Part shown: piece by piece, positions 9,169-18,958 of the stretch
How positions within the stretch are numbered: the first letter of the stretch is position 1
Layout of the letters: the number at the start of each line of letters is the position of its first letter
Source of the DNA: Marinifilum fragile JCM 15579
GTDB lineage: Bacteria > Bacteroidota > Bacteroidia > Bacteroidales > Marinifilaceae
DNA: 64,000 nucleotides
Assembly: GCF_001310955.1 (NCBI RefSeq)
Contig: NZ_BAZX01000015.1
Coordinates: 1-64,000, forward strand
Direction: 5' to 3'
Position numbers and translations under genes: made by a program
Notes under the pieces: generated by a model
The model's input: only the letters and a program-made list of their open reading frames with translations
The model's database searches: none
Told to the model about the DNA's origin: nothing

Positions 9169-10113
9169 CTATTGATTTTTTAAAAGAGTATCAAAATAAG
9201 CAATGGTTTTTTGTAATCCTTCTCTTAATTGAATCTTTGGTTCCCAATTGTTCAGTTCCTTTTTGGCAAGACTAATGTCTGGTTGTCTTTGCGTAGGATC
9301 ATCTTGTGGCAAAGGTAGGTTAATGATTTTAGATTTTGAATTGGTTAACTCAATTACATTTTGAGCAAGTTCCAAAATGGTAAATTCATTTGGGTTTCCA
9401 ATGTTAATAGGTCCTGTAAAGTTATGACGGGTTTGCATCATTCTCGACATGCCTTCAACCAAATCATCAACATATTGAAAACTTCTGGTTTGCGATCCAT
9501 CACCAAAAATGGTAATGTCTTCGTTTTGCAAAGCCTGTACAATAAAGTTCGATACAACACGTCCATCGTCTGGATTCATATTTGGACCATAAGTATTGAA
9601 AATACGTATGATTTTAATATCAACATTATTTTGGTTGTGATAATCCATAAATAAGGTTTCAGCGCAACGTTTCCCTTCATCGTAGCACGAACGAATACCA
9701 ATTGGGTTTACATTTCCCCAATAATCTTCTGTTTGTGGATGAATTTCAGGATCGCCGTAAACTTCACTGGTAGATGCCTGTAAAATTCTTGCCTTAACAC
9801 GCTTGGCCAATCCCAGCATATTAATAGCACCCATAACCGAAGTTTTAATGGTTTTTATTGGGTTGTATTGATAATGAACTGGTGATGCCGGACAGGCTAA
9901 ATTGTAAATTTCATCAACCTCGGCAAAGTAAGGAGCCGTAACGTCGTGACGTACCAATTCAAAGTATGGATTATCAAGAAGATGAGCAATGTTTTTTTTC
10001 GAGCCAGTAAAATAGTTATCAAGGCAAATTACATCATTCCCTTCTCTAAGAAGGCGCTCGCATAAGTGTGATCCAATGAACCCTGCACCTCCGGTAACAA
10101 GTACTCGTTTCAT
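9169..10113 (-). CDS. uxs: UDP-glucuronate decarboxylase (UDP-xylose synthase)
   Basis: An extended SDR that decarboxylates UDP-glucuronate to UDP-xylose (314 residues from the ATG at 10113, [17 protein letters not shown]). The family-specific stretch [19 protein letters not shown], the serine in [10 protein letters not shown], the YDEGKR active-site tyrosine/lysine and [10 protein letters not shown] separate it from dTDP-glucose dehydratase RfbB. The gene encoded upstream in the same direction, UDP-glucose dehydrogenase, makes its substrate. An in-frame start 24 nt earlier is possible, but its extra residues are not conserved-looking. Confidence 0.93.
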   Translation of the reverse strand: MKRVLVTGGAGFIGSHLCERLLREGNDVICLDNYFTGSKKNIAHLLDNPYFELVRHDVTAPYFAEVDEIYNLACPASPVHYQYNPIKTIKTSVMGAINMLGLAKRVKARILQASTSEVYGDPEIHPQTEDYWGNVNPIGIRSCYDEGKRCAETLFMDYHNQNNVDIKIIRIFNTYGPNMNPDDGRVVSNFIVQALQNEDITIFGDGSQTRSFQYVDDLVEGMSRMMQTRHNFTGPINIGNPNEFTILELAQNVIELTNSKSKIINLPLPQDDPTQRQPDISLAKKELNNWEPKIQLREGLQKTIAYFDTLLKNQ

Positions 10114-10173
10114 GTGTGTATGGTTAAATTCCTCCAATATTGGGAGGAATTGATGTTGTAAGTTAATAATTAA

Positions 10174-11523
10174 TTATTTAGCAATAGATTTACTTTCTAT
10201 GCCAATAACTTCTCTACCGATCGAGTAGTAGGTGTAATGATTGTCTCTCATTTCATCAATGTCGTAAATGTTACGTCCATCGAAAATGATCTTGTTTTTC
10301 AATAGTTTTTCCATTACTCGGAAGTTTGGAACTTTAAATTCGTTCCATTCGGTAATAATAATAAGAGCATCGGCATCGATTAATGCTTCGTACTGATCTT
10401 TTGCATATTGAATCGAATCACCAATTCTTCTTTTACACTCTTCCATTGCAACAGGATCGTAGGCAACCACTTCGGCACCTTCATTAATCAGCTTGTCGAT
10501 AACTACCAATGCCGGAGCTTCGCGCATATCATCGGTGTTTGGTTTAAAGGATAATCCCCAAATGCCAAATTTCTTCCCTTTAATATCTCCGTCGAAATGA
10601 GACATTACCTTTTTGTAAAGCACACTTTTTTGTCGATTGTTTACCAATTCAACCGATTTAAGAATTTCAAGAGGGTGTCCTTTTTGTTCTGATGTTTTTA
10701 CCAATGCCTGAACATCTTTAGGAAAACAAGACCCGCCGTAACCAGTTCCCGGGTAAATAAATTTATTTCCAATACGAGAATCCGATCCAATACCTTTGCG
10801 CACATTGTTCACATCGGCACCAACAATTTCGCATAGATTTGCGATATCGTTCATGAATGAAATTTTTGTAGCCAGCATTGAATTGGCTGCATATTTGGTC
10901 ATCTCTGCAGATGGAATGTCCATGAAAATTACAGGATGATTGTTCATTAAGAATGGCTTGTACAATCTCTTCATTACCTTTTGCGCTTTCTCCGATTCTG
11001 TACCAATCACTACACGATCAGGTTTTAAAAAATCATCGATAGCTGCACCTTCTTTTAAAAATTCAGGGTTTGAAGCAACATCAAATGTCAAGTCCGAATT
11101 TCTTTTATCCAACTCATCTTGAATGGCAGCTTTAACTTGTTTAGCTGTTCCAATTGGTACAGTACTTTTTGTGACAACTACCATATAGTGTTGTGCATGT
11201 TTACCAATTTCGCGGGCAACACCAAGTACGTATTGTAAATCAGCGCTACCGTCTTCGTCAGGAGGAGTACCTACAGCAATAAATACGGCATCGGCTTCTG
11301 TTATACTATCTTTTAAACTGGTTGAGAATGATAAGCGGCCTTTTTCCATATTTCGCTTCACCATAGGAGTTAATCCTGGTTCGTATATGGGAATAATGCC
11401 TTTGTTTAGGTTGTCAATTTTTTTTTGATCAACATCAACACAAGTAACGGTAACGCCGGTTTCTGCAAAACAGGTTCCCGAAACAAGACCAACGTAACCT
11501 GTACCAACAATAGTAATGTTCAT
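10174..11523 (-). CDS. ugd: UDP-glucose 6-dehydrogenase
   Basis: A 449-residue NAD-dependent enzyme oxidising UDP-glucose to UDP-glucuronate. The N-terminal Rossmann motif is NITIVGTGYVGLVSGTCFAE. The catalytic cysteine lies in GTGYGGSCFPKD. The C-terminal UDP-binding domain has GLSFKPNTDDMREAP. It is followed after 60 nt by the UDP-glucuronate decarboxylase, giving a two-step route to UDP-xylose. It is likely the first gene of the 5-11.5 kb minus-strand cluster. Confidence 0.96.
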   Translation of the reverse strand: MNITIVGTGYVGLVSGTCFAETGVTVTCVDVDQKKIDNLNKGIIPIYEPGLTPMVKRNMEKGRLSFSTSLKDSITEADAVFIAVGTPPDEDGSADLQYVLGVAREIGKHAQHYMVVVTKSTVPIGTAKQVKAAIQDELDKRNSDLTFDVASNPEFLKEGAAIDDFLKPDRVVIGTESEKAQKVMKRLYKPFLMNNHPVIFMDIPSAEMTKYAANSMLATKISFMNDIANLCEIVGADVNNVRKGIGSDSRIGNKFIYPGTGYGGSCFPKDVQALVKTSEQKGHPLEILKSVELVNNRQKSVLYKKVMSHFDGDIKGKKFGIWGLSFKPNTDDMREAPALVVIDKLINEGAEVVAYDPVAMEECKRRIGDSIQYAKDQYEALIDADALIIITEWNEFKVPNFRVMEKLLKNKIIFDGRNIYDIDEMRDNHYTYYSIGREVIGIESKSIAK

Positions 11524-11860
11524 ATAGATAGTTTTTTAAGTAATTGTTTACGGATTAAGTTTTCTACCTGTAAAATAAAACAAAATAAATTAAAGTAATA
11601 GTCTCTTAAAAGCAGCATTTTTACTTCTTATAGTGGTTAATGTAATTTTACTACGGAAGATCTAAAGAATGGTTGCTTGCAAGTGACTGGAATAAATTGT
11701 TGATTTTTTTACTCTTATCGTGCTGTTAGTGGTAGGATTGGTTATATCTAAAAGTGTTTTTTAAAGAATTGAATTAAGATACAGAGTATGTAGAATAATA
11801 TAAAAAACAGGAACCCCAACTGGAGTTCCTGTTTTTTTATTAATCGTTATAAGTAGATTA
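11524..11860. other. Intergenic region, ugd to phnA
   Basis: These 337 bases are AT-rich and hold no credible reading frame. The only clear element is the terminator hairpin at 11806-11833. A promoter for ugd should lie in the first 100 bases, but I cannot place a convincing TAnnTTTG. Confidence 0.5.
11806..11838 (-). terminator. Bidirectional-looking terminator after phnA
   Basis: AACAGGAAC (from 11806) pairs with GTTCCTGTT (to 11833), extended by CC/GG around a short loop. A-tract and T-tract flank the two sides, so it could stop transcription from either strand. It lies directly after the minus-strand stop of the phnA gene. Confidence 0.75.
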
Positions 11861-12433
11861 TTACATTTTCTTCACATACTTGGTAAGAATATAGATTTGT
11901 TGTCCTTCTACACGTCCTTCGATGTGAGTTGGATCATCGGCAACCAAAGAGATGCGACGTACCGCGGTACCACGTTTTGCGGTAAATCCAGCACCCGAAA
12001 CTTTAAGGTCTTTAATCAATACTACGCTATCGCCAGGTTGTAACTCTACACCATTACTATCGATATGTTTTACTTGGTCTTCATCATCTTCACCTTCGCC
12101 TGTTGCTTGTGCCCAAGCCATGGTTTCTTCATCAAGATAAAGCATGTCCAATAAATCTTGAGGCCAGCCTTCTGCTTTTAATCGGTTAAGCATTCTCCAT
12201 GCCATTACCTGTACTGCAGGAACTGTGCTCCACATGCTATCATTCAAACAACGCCAGTGATTGGCATCTATTTTATCCTTGTCTTCCATTTGCTCGTGGC
12301 AGATTCCACAAACCAAAATGTGTTGGTCGGCCGATCCGTTCGATGGAGCAACTTCATAAGGTTTTAAACCTTCGCTGGCACCACACAACTCGCAAACCGA
12401 AGAACGTGATTGTAATTCTTTTTCTAGACTCAT
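11861..12433 (-). CDS. phnA: PhnA-domain zinc-ribbon protein
   Basis: A 190-residue cytoplasmic protein. The N-terminal zinc ribbon has CELCG (near residue 14) and CGICH (near residue 42). The C-terminal PhnA domain reads KHIDSNGVELQPGDSVVLIKDLKVSGAG and continues to ILTKYVKK. The name comes from an old link with alkylphosphonate use. The E. coli protein is not a phosphonoacetate hydrolase, and its role is still unclear. No phosphonate genes are nearby, so the metabolic name should not be taken literally. It is transcribed alone, divergent from rpsA. Confidence 0.85.
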   Translation of the reverse strand: MSLEKELQSRSSVCELCGASEGLKPYEVAPSNGSADQHILVCGICHEQMEDKDKIDANHWRCLNDSMWSTVPAVQVMAWRMLNRLKAEGWPQDLLDMLYLDEETMAWAQATGEGEDDEDQVKHIDSNGVELQPGDSVVLIKDLKVSGAGFTAKRGTAVRRISLVADDPTHIEGRVEGQQIYILTKYVKKM

Positions 12434-12463
12434 TATTATTTAATTATTCTACGAAATTTGTTG

Positions 12464-12471
12464 CAAAGGTA
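12464..12471 (-). promoter_or_regulatory. phnA promoter -7 element
   Basis: TACCTTTG on the minus strand matches TAnnTTTG, 31 nt before the phnA ATG. The -33 region is not a good match. Confidence 0.5.
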
Positions 12472-12690
12472 AGGGAGAAATGAAATTATGCCAGTTTAAA
12501 TCACAAAAAATGTTTTAATTAGGAATAGAAGGAAAAGATTGTGTTTGTATTAAAATACATAATTCATCATTTACATTTGTTAATTTAAATACGGCATTCT
12601 AAATAGTTAAAATCCCCTCTAAGTGTATGTTTTATTGCAAGATTTTGCGAAAAAAATGTCGTAACTTGTATATTCTTCCGGAATAATTTA

Positions 12691-12698
12691 TACTTTTG
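12691..12698 (+). promoter_or_regulatory. rpsA promoter -7 element
   Basis: TACTTTTG matches TAnnTTTG, with an upstream CTTG near 12665-12668 as a possible -33 box at about the expected distance. It would give a leader of roughly 45 nt before the rpsA ATG. Confidence 0.6.
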
Positions 12699-12751
12699 CA
12701 CGGAATTTTATATATAATGTCTAATTTATTAGTAAATCAGTAGTTTAACAC

Positions 12752-14554
12752 ATGGTTGAAGAAAACAAAAAAGTTGACAATTCTGCACCAGACGCAGAAT
12801 TTGATTGGGATGCTTTCACTAATGACGAAGGTTTCGCAGGTGAAAAGAGAACCGAATTAGAAGCAATGTATGATAAAACTTTATCTACAGTTGCTGAAAA
12901 AGAAGTAATTGACGGTATCGTTATTTCTTTGAATAAAAGAGAAGTTGTAATCAATATTGGTTACAAATCAGATGGTATTGTAAGCTTAAACGAATTCCGT
13001 TACAACCCAGAATTAAAGGTTGGTGATACTGTTGAAGTTTACGTTGAGTCTCAAGAAGACAAAAAAGGACAGTTAGTTCTTTCACACAAAAAAGCTCGCG
13101 CTTTACGTTCATGGGATAGAGTTAACTCGGCTCTTGAAAATGATGAAATTATCAAAGGTTACATCAAATGTCGTACTAAAGGTGGTATGATCGTTGACGT
13201 ATTTGGAATTGAGGCTTTCTTGCCAGGTTCACAAATTGACGTTAAGCCAATCCGTGACTACGATGTATACGTTGGTAAAACTATGGAATTCAAAGTTGTT
13301 AAAATCAACCACGAATTCAAAAACGTTGTTGTTTCTCACAAAGCTCTTATCGAAGCTGAACTTGAACAACAGAAGAAAGAAATTATTGCTAAGCTTGAAA
13401 AAGGTCAGGTATTGGAAGGAACTGTTAAAAACATCACTTCATACGGTGTATTCATCGACTTGGGTGGAGTTGACGGTTTGATTCACATTACAGACTTATC
13501 TTGGGGTAGAGTAACTCACCCAAGCGAAATTGTTGAGCTTGATCAGAAATTGAACGTTGTAATCCTTGACTTCGATGACGATAAAAAACGTATCGCTCTA
13601 GGTCTTAAACAACTTACTCCACACCCATGGGATGCTCTAGATGCTGAGTTGAAAGTAGGTGATACTGTAAAAGGTAAAGTAGTTGTTATGGCTGATTACG
13701 GTGCATTCGTTGAAATCGCTACTGGTGTTGAAGGTTTGATTCACGTTTCTGAAATGTCTTGGTCACAGCACCTAAGATCTGCTCAGGATTTCATGAAAGT
13801 TGGAGACGAAGTAGAAGCTCAAATCTTAACTTTGGATCGCGAAGAGAGAAAAATGTCTCTTGGTATCAAGCAATTGAAAGCTGATCCATGGGCTGAGATT
13901 GACACTAAATATGCGGTTAACTCTAAGCATACAGCTAAAGTTCGTAACTTCACTAACTTCGGTGTATTTGTTGAAATCGAAGAAGGTGTTGACGGATTAA
14001 TCCACATCTCAGATCTTTCTTGGACTAAGAAAGTGAAGCACCCAGCTGAATTCACTCAAATTGGAGCTGAAATCGAAGTTAAAGTTCTTGAAATCGACAA
14101 GGAAAACAGAAGATTAAGCTTAGGTCACAAGCAATTGGAAGAAAATCCATGGGATGTATTCGAAACAATCTTTACAACTGATTCTGTTCATGAAGGTACT
14201 ATCGTAGAAGTATTCGAAAAAGGAGCTGTTATCGCTCTTCCTTACGGTGTTGAAGGATTCGCTACTCCACGTCACCTTGTGAAAGAAGATGGTTCTCAAG
14301 CTAAAGTTGAAGAGAAATTAGAATTCAAAGTAATCGAATTCTCAAAAGCTGCTAAGAGAATTATCCTTTCTCACTCAAGAACTTTCGAAGATGTGAAGAA
14401 GGCTGAAGAGACTGCTGCGAAAAAAGAAGCTGCTAAAACAACGAAAAAAGGTGTTAAAAAAGTGAAAGATTCACTAGAAAAGACTACCTTAGGTGATATA
14501 TCAGAATTAGCTGCTCTTAAATCGCAATTAGAAGGCGACAAAGACGCTGAATAA
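12752..14554 (+). CDS. rpsA: 30S ribosomal protein S1
   Basis: A 600-residue protein with six S1 OB-fold repeats. The repeat pattern is clear in GIVISLNKREVVINIGYKSDG, VKNITSYGVFIDLGGVDGLIHITDLSW, VVVMADYGAFVEIATGVEGLIHVSEMSW and VRNFTNFGVFVEIEEGVDGLIHISDLSW. An acidic N-terminus and a lysine-rich C-terminal tail flank the repeats. S1 helps load mRNA on the 30S subunit, important in a phylum that seldom uses Shine-Dalgarno pairing. Codon use looks strongly biased, as expected for a highly expressed gene. The gene is followed after 17 nt by the STAS protein. Confidence 0.97.
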   Translation: MVEENKKVDNSAPDAEFDWDAFTNDEGFAGEKRTELEAMYDKTLSTVAEKEVIDGIVISLNKREVVINIGYKSDGIVSLNEFRYNPELKVGDTVEVYVESQEDKKGQLVLSHKKARALRSWDRVNSALENDEIIKGYIKCRTKGGMIVDVFGIEAFLPGSQIDVKPIRDYDVYVGKTMEFKVVKINHEFKNVVVSHKALIEAELEQQKKEIIAKLEKGQVLEGTVKNITSYGVFIDLGGVDGLIHITDLSWGRVTHPSEIVELDQKLNVVILDFDDDKKRIALGLKQLTPHPWDALDAELKVGDTVKGKVVVMADYGAFVEIATGVEGLIHVSEMSWSQHLRSAQDFMKVGDEVEAQILTLDREERKMSLGIKQLKADPWAEIDTKYAVNSKHTAKVRNFTNFGVFVEIEEGVDGLIHISDLSWTKKVKHPAEFTQIGAEIEVKVLEIDKENRRLSLGHKQLEENPWDVFETIFTTDSVHEGTIVEVFEKGAVIALPYGVEGFATPRHLVKEDGSQAKVEEKLEFKVIEFSKAAKRIILSHSRTFEDVKKAEETAAKKEAAKTTKKGVKKVKDSLEKTTLGDISELAALKSQLEGDKDAE

Positions 14555-14571
14555 TTTAAAAATAAGGTACT

Positions 14572-14931
14572 ATGGACTTCAAGATTGACAAGAAAGATGG
14601 ATACACTCTAGTGCAGGTATTGAAAGACAAATTGGATACTCATATCGCTCCTGCTTTAAAATCAGAATTGGTTTTAATTTCTGGAAACGGTGAGAAAAAT
14701 ATTCTTTTGGATTTAACTCCATGTACATATTGTGATTCTTCTGGTCTTAGTGCAATTCTTGTAGCGAATAGGTTGTGTAAAAATGCAAACGGAACATTTG
14801 TTCTGTATGGCTTGCAGCCTGCTGTTGAAAGATTGGTTTCCATTTCACAGCTAGATTCAGTTCTAAATATTGCGTTTAATATGGATGAGGCTGTTTCTAC
14901 TATGAAAGCTCAAATTGAATTAAACAAGTAA
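14572..14931 (+). CDS. STAS-domain anti-sigma factor antagonist-like protein
   Basis: A 119-residue single STAS domain like SpoIIAA/RsbV. The phosphorylatable serine lies in LDLTPCTYCDSSGLSAILVANRL, in the canonical D-S-S-G-L context. Such proteins are switched by serine phosphorylation and PP2C dephosphorylation. The PP2C response regulator at 3.7 kb is a possible but unproven partner. It sits between rpsA and RNase Z (start 4 nt after its stop), an arrangement I recall as common in Bacteroidota. Confidence 0.88.
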   Translation: MDFKIDKKDGYTLVQVLKDKLDTHIAPALKSELVLISGNGEKNILLDLTPCTYCDSSGLSAILVANRLCKNANGTFVLYGLQPAVERLVSISQLDSVLNIAFNMDEAVSTMKAQIELNK

Positions 14932-14934
14932 TTG

Positions 14935-15861
14935 GTGAAATTTGAAGTAACAATTTTAGGCAGTAACTCTGCTTTACCAACAACCAAAAGATATCCAACC
15001 GCTCAAGTGCTCAATGTACTTGAGCGGTTCTTTTTAATTGACTGTGGTGAAGGCACACAGATTCAAATGAAGAGATTCAGAGTTCCAATGAGTCGCATCA
15101 ATCATATCTTTATATCGCATACTCATGGCGATCATATATTTGGCCTAATCGGATTGCTTTCTACATACGCACTTCAAGGGCGAAAATCCGATCTGCATAT
15201 ATATGGACATAGCAAATTAGAGAAGTTAATCACTTTTCAGTTGGAACTTCTTGAAACCAGGAAGCAATACGATATTTATTTCCACACTATTTTTGGAAAA
15301 GAAACACAAACGCTTTTTGAGGATGACAAAGTAATCGTTCAATCTTTTCCATTAAAACATGGTGCAATGCCTTGTGCTGGTTTTTTATTTAAAGAAAAAG
15401 AAAGACCTCGTTCTTTGAATGCCGATTTGTTAGATTTTTACAATGTTCCGATTCGTTGTCGCCACTCCTTAAAAATGGGAGAGGATTTTGTGACCGAAGA
15501 AGGAGAGGTTATTCCGAATAAAAAACTAACCCAAGATCCTTTACCAACCCGTTCCTATGCTTTTTGCACTGATACAGCTCCATACAAGAAGATTCTTCCA
15601 ATTATCGAAAATGTGGATTTACTGTATCATGAGGCAACTTTTCTAAAAACAGAAGCAAAGCTGGCAAAGGCTACTTATCATTCTACAGCAGAACAGGCTG
15701 CAAGAGTTGCTAGTGAATCCAATGTAAAAAAGTTGATCATCGGACATTTTTCTTCTCGATTTAAAACGCTGGACGCTCATTTGAAAGAGGCAAAGTTCGT
15801 TTTCGAAAATACTCACTTGGCTGAAGATGGTAGCAAGTTCACAATAGAACTTAATCGCTAA
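14935..15861 (+). CDS. rnz: Ribonuclease Z
   Basis: A metallo-beta-lactamase-fold endonuclease that trims tRNA 3' ends (308 residues). The start is GTG at 14935 (MKFEVTILGSNSALPT); a TTG one codon earlier is possible. Zinc-binding motif HTHGDHIFGLIGLL is followed by FPLKHGAMPCAGF, CTDTAPY, the exosite-proximal HEATFL and a final GHFSSRF histidine. It overlaps no neighbour but starts 3 nt after the STAS stop, suggesting coupled translation. Confidence 0.94.
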   Translation: MKFEVTILGSNSALPTTKRYPTAQVLNVLERFFLIDCGEGTQIQMKRFRVPMSRINHIFISHTHGDHIFGLIGLLSTYALQGRKSDLHIYGHSKLEKLITFQLELLETRKQYDIYFHTIFGKETQTLFEDDKVIVQSFPLKHGAMPCAGFLFKEKERPRSLNADLLDFYNVPIRCRHSLKMGEDFVTEEGEVIPNKKLTQDPLPTRSYAFCTDTAPYKKILPIIENVDLLYHEATFLKTEAKLAKATYHSTAEQAARVASESNVKKLIIGHFSSRFKTLDAHLKEAKFVFENTHLAEDGSKFTIELNR

Positions 15862-15974
15862 AGGAATCAGCAATCAACTTTTTTTATAAATTAGCATCTC
15901 GAAAGAATTATGTGGTTTCTATAAAGAGAAATCCTTAAGTTCGATTGTTCAATTTGACACTAAAACCAACAAAC

Positions 15975-17222
15975 ATGAAAAAGATTTTAATCGTGCTTAT
16001 GGCTGTTGCCTTAAGTTCATCTGTTTTTGCACAACAAAAACAAGACAAATCTAAATTTAAAGAGTACGAACCAGGTTATTATCAAAATTCTATCCTAAAG
16101 GATATTAGAATGGTTGATGCTCAATTGGAAAAGAATGCTGTTGATAAAAGATTCTTTATGGATCAAAGTTCGTACGATCTTCCAAATAAAATTGAATTGT
16201 ACAAGGATAATACAGAATGGGCACGCCCAACAATTTCGCAAGGAAATACTGGAACATGCTGGTGTTTTTCTACTACTTCGTTTTACGAATCGGAAGTTTA
16301 TCGTTTACACAAAAAGAAAGTAGATATTTCTGAGTTATACACAGTTTATTGTGAATACATTGAAAAAGCTCGTCGTTTTATTCAAGAAAGAGGAAATTCA
16401 GTATTTGAACAAGGAGCAGAAGGTAACTCTGTGGCAAGAATGTGGAAGATTTATGGCGCTTGTCCTCAATCAGCTTATACAGGATTATTGAATGGAAGAA
16501 AATTTCATACACACGAAAAAATGTATGATGAAATGATGGCTTTCTTGAATGGTTTGAAAAGAAGCAATGCATGGAACGAAGAAGAAGCATTGGCTACAAT
16601 CAAATCTATCATGAATCATTATATAGGAACTCCCCCAACAAAATTTACAGTAGAGGGTAAGGAGTATACACCTAAAACTTATTTGAAAGATTATTTAAAA
16701 CTTAATCCTGATGATTATGTAGAAATTCTTTCTTATAAACAAGAGCCATATTGGAAGCAAGTTGAATACAAAGTGCCTGATAACTGGTGGCATTCAGAAG
16801 AATATTATAATGTTCCTCTTGATGAATATATGGAGTCAATTAAGAAAGCAATTCGTAAAGGATACACCATGAGTATTGGTGGAGATGTTTCGGAAGCTGG
16901 TTTCTTGAGAACAACAAATTGTGCAATGGTTCCAAGTTTTGATATTCCATCGGCATATATTAACGAAGATGCCCGTCAATTCCGTTTCTCTAACGGATCA
17001 ACTACTGATGATCATGGTATGCACATGGTTGGTTACTATGTTGACAAGGAGGGAAAAGATTGGTATTTGATTAAGGATTCAAGTTCAGGATCTCGTAATA
17101 TTGATGAAAACTCAGCTGAGTTTGGATACTACTTCTTCCATGAAGACTACGTGAAGCTGAAAATGATGGGATACACTATTCACAAAGACGCAGTAAAAGA
17201 TTTGCTTAAAAAATTTAAATAA
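15975..17222 (+). CDS. Secreted C1-family (bleomycin-hydrolase-like) cysteine peptidase
   Basis: A 415-residue papain-fold peptidase. The start MKKILIVLMAVALSSSVFAQQ is a clean signal peptide, so the upstream in-frame codons are excluded. The oxyanion glutamine and catalytic cysteine lie in ISQGNTGTCWCFST, and the catalytic histidine in TDDHGMHMVGYY. The third catalytic position, usually Asn-Ser-Trp, reads WYLIKDSSSGSRN here. Aspartate or serine stands where papain has asparagine, as I recall from relatives in this phylum. The action is probably periplasmic aminopeptidase or oligopeptide cleavage. It is transcribed alone with its own terminator. Confidence 0.87.
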   Translation: MKKILIVLMAVALSSSVFAQQKQDKSKFKEYEPGYYQNSILKDIRMVDAQLEKNAVDKRFFMDQSSYDLPNKIELYKDNTEWARPTISQGNTGTCWCFSTTSFYESEVYRLHKKKVDISELYTVYCEYIEKARRFIQERGNSVFEQGAEGNSVARMWKIYGACPQSAYTGLLNGRKFHTHEKMYDEMMAFLNGLKRSNAWNEEEALATIKSIMNHYIGTPPTKFTVEGKEYTPKTYLKDYLKLNPDDYVEILSYKQEPYWKQVEYKVPDNWWHSEEYYNVPLDEYMESIKKAIRKGYTMSIGGDVSEAGFLRTTNCAMVPSFDIPSAYINEDARQFRFSNGSTTDDHGMHMVGYYVDKEGKDWYLIKDSSSGSRNIDENSAEFGYYFFHEDYVKLKMMGYTIHKDAVKDLLKKFK

Positions 17223-17229
17223 TTAGCAG

Positions 17230-17262
17230 CCCCTGAGGAATTCCTCGGGGGTTCTTTTTTTA
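17230..17262 (+). terminator. Intrinsic terminator after the C1 peptidase
   Basis: CCCCTGAGG and CCTCGGGG (17230-17250) form a GC-rich stem around AATT, followed by TTCTTTTTTT. This is a canonical intrinsic terminator. Confidence 0.9.
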
Positions 17263-17297
17263 TTATAGAGTTGTTTTTTGAATTCTTGATAAAGACG

Positions 17298-17326
17298 TTT
17301 TAAAGTCGCAAATTTGTGTATCTTTG
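17298..17326 (+). promoter_or_regulatory. guaA promoter
   Basis: TATCTTTG at 17319-17326 matches TAnnTTTG, with TTTT (17298-17301) about 17 nt upstream as a weak -33 box. The leader to the guaA ATG would be about 38 nt. Confidence 0.6.
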
Positions 17327-17370
17327 TACGCCAAATAAGATTACTGAACAACCCTCAATTTGTAAGATTT

Positions 17371-18903
17371 ATGCAGGAAAAAATTCTGATTTTAGATTTT
17401 GGCTCACAGTACACTCAGTTAATTGCAAGACGTGTTCGTGAATTAAATGTGTATTGTGAAATTCATCCTTATAATAATCCTCCAGCAATCGATGAGTCGA
17501 TTAAGGGTGTGATTTTATCAGGAAGTCCGTTCTCAGTAAGAGACGAAAAAGCTCCAATTCCAGATTTATCAGAAATAAAAGGCAAATTACCACTTCTTGG
17601 AGTTTGTTATGGTGCCCAGCATTTGGCTCACTGCTTTGGTGGTGAAGTAATGGCATCAAACAAAAGAGAATATGGTCGTGCTAACTTAACTTCGGTTGAT
17701 AATAGCTGTGCTCTTTTAAAAGGAATTAGCTTGAATTCTCAGGTTTGGATGTCACATGGTGATACCATTGAAAGAATGCCTGCAAATTATAAAGTAACAG
17801 CAAGTACCACTGACGTGGAAAATGCTGCTTTTGCAATTGAAGGTGAAACAACTTATGGTATTCAATTCCATCCGGAGGTTTATCACAGTACTGAAGGTAT
17901 TGTTTTGTTGGAAAACTTTATTGTTGGCATCTGTGGATGTTCTCAGGATTGGACTCCAGATGCATTTGTTGAAACAACAGTAGCAGAGTTAAAAGCTCAA
18001 TTGGGTGACGAGCGTGTAATTCTTGGATTATCAGGTGGTGTTGACTCAACTGTTGCAGCTATGTTGTTGCATAAGGCAATTGGCAAAAACCTTTATTGTA
18101 TTTTCGTTGACAATGGACTTTTGCGTAAGAATGAGTTTACCGATGTATTGAAGAAATACGAATCTCTAGGTTTAAATGTAACTGGTGTTGATGCAGGAGA
18201 GAAGTTTATTTCTGCCTTGGCAGATGTTACTGATCCTGAAAAGAAACGTAAGATTATAGGTAATGCATTTGTAGAGGTATTCGATGAAGAATCTCATAAA
18301 GTAGAAAATGCAAAATGGTTAGGTCAAGGAACAATTTATCCTGATGTAATCGAATCAGTTTCAGTTACAGGAGGTCCTTCTCAAACCATTAAGTCGCACC
18401 ATAATGTAGGTGGTTTACCGGATTATATGAAGCTAAAAGTGGTAGAGCCATTAAAATTGCTTTTTAAAGATGAGGTGCGTCGTGTTGGACGTAGTATGGG
18501 ATTAGAAGATAAGTTTATCAATCGTCATCCATTCCCAGGACCAGGATTGGGTATTCGTATTCTTGGTGATATTACTGCTGAAAAAGTTAGAATTCTTCAA
18601 GAAGTTGACGACATCTTCATTTCAGGTTTGAAAGAAGATGGATTGTACGATGATGTTTGGCAAGCTGGCGCTATGTTATTACCAGTTCAATCGGTTGGAG
18701 TAATGGGAGATGAGCGTACTTATGAAAGTGTTGTAGCTCTTCGTGCTGTTGGTTCTACTGATGGTATGACAGCGGACTGGTCACACTTACCATATGAGTT
18801 TCTTGCTAAAACTTCTAACAAAATCATCAATAATGTAAAAGGTGTAAATAGAGTTGTATACGACATAAGCTCTAAGCCACCAGCAACTATTGAGTGGGAA
18901 TAA
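17371..18903 (+). CDS. guaA: GMP synthase (glutamine-hydrolysing)
   Basis: Converts XMP to GMP using glutamine and ATP (510 residues). The start ATG at 17371 gives [20 protein letters not shown]; the earlier in-frame ATG lies upstream of the promoter. The class-I amidotransferase domain has the nucleophile in GVCYGAQ and the His-Glu pair in FHPEVYH. The synthetase has the P-loop [15 protein letters not shown]. The C-terminal dimerisation/XMP domain ends in the family signature PPATIEWE. It is a single-gene unit with its own promoter and terminator. Confidence 0.97.
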   Translation: MQEKILILDFGSQYTQLIARRVRELNVYCEIHPYNNPPAIDESIKGVILSGSPFSVRDEKAPIPDLSEIKGKLPLLGVCYGAQHLAHCFGGEVMASNKREYGRANLTSVDNSCALLKGISLNSQVWMSHGDTIERMPANYKVTASTTDVENAAFAIEGETTYGIQFHPEVYHSTEGIVLLENFIVGICGCSQDWTPDAFVETTVAELKAQLGDERVILGLSGGVDSTVAAMLLHKAIGKNLYCIFVDNGLLRKNEFTDVLKKYESLGLNVTGVDAGEKFISALADVTDPEKKRKIIGNAFVEVFDEESHKVENAKWLGQGTIYPDVIESVSVTGGPSQTIKSHHNVGGLPDYMKLKVVEPLKLLFKDEVRRVGRSMGLEDKFINRHPFPGPGLGIRILGDITAEKVRILQEVDDIFISGLKEDGLYDDVWQAGAMLLPVQSVGVMGDERTYESVVALRAVGSTDGMTADWSHLPYEFLAKTSNKIINNVKGVNRVVYDISSKPPATIEWE

Positions 18904-18925
18904 ATTTGTGAAAAACAAGATATAG

Positions 18926-18958
18926 CGGTAGTACTTAAAAAGTGCTACCGTTTTTTTT
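18926..18958 (+). terminator. Terminator of guaA, abutting the HPt gene end
   Basis: CGGTAGTACT (18926-18935) and AGTGCTACCG (18941-18950) form a stem with one mismatch, followed by eight T. The convergent HPt-protein gene ends at 18957, inside the T-tract, so the two genes share this boundary. Confidence 0.9.

Noticed and set aside
9169..10113. rfbB (dTDP-glucose 4,6-dehydratase) completing the rhamnose operon
   Set aside because: The sequence carries the UDP-xylose-synthase hallmarks [13 protein letters not shown] and [10 protein letters not shown] and has the shorter 314-residue length.
11861..12433. Phosphonoacetate hydrolase or phosphonate metabolism locus
   Set aside because: The PhnA name is historical. 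There is no phosphonatase or C-P lyase gene near, and the domain is a zinc ribbon plus a small KOW-like domain.
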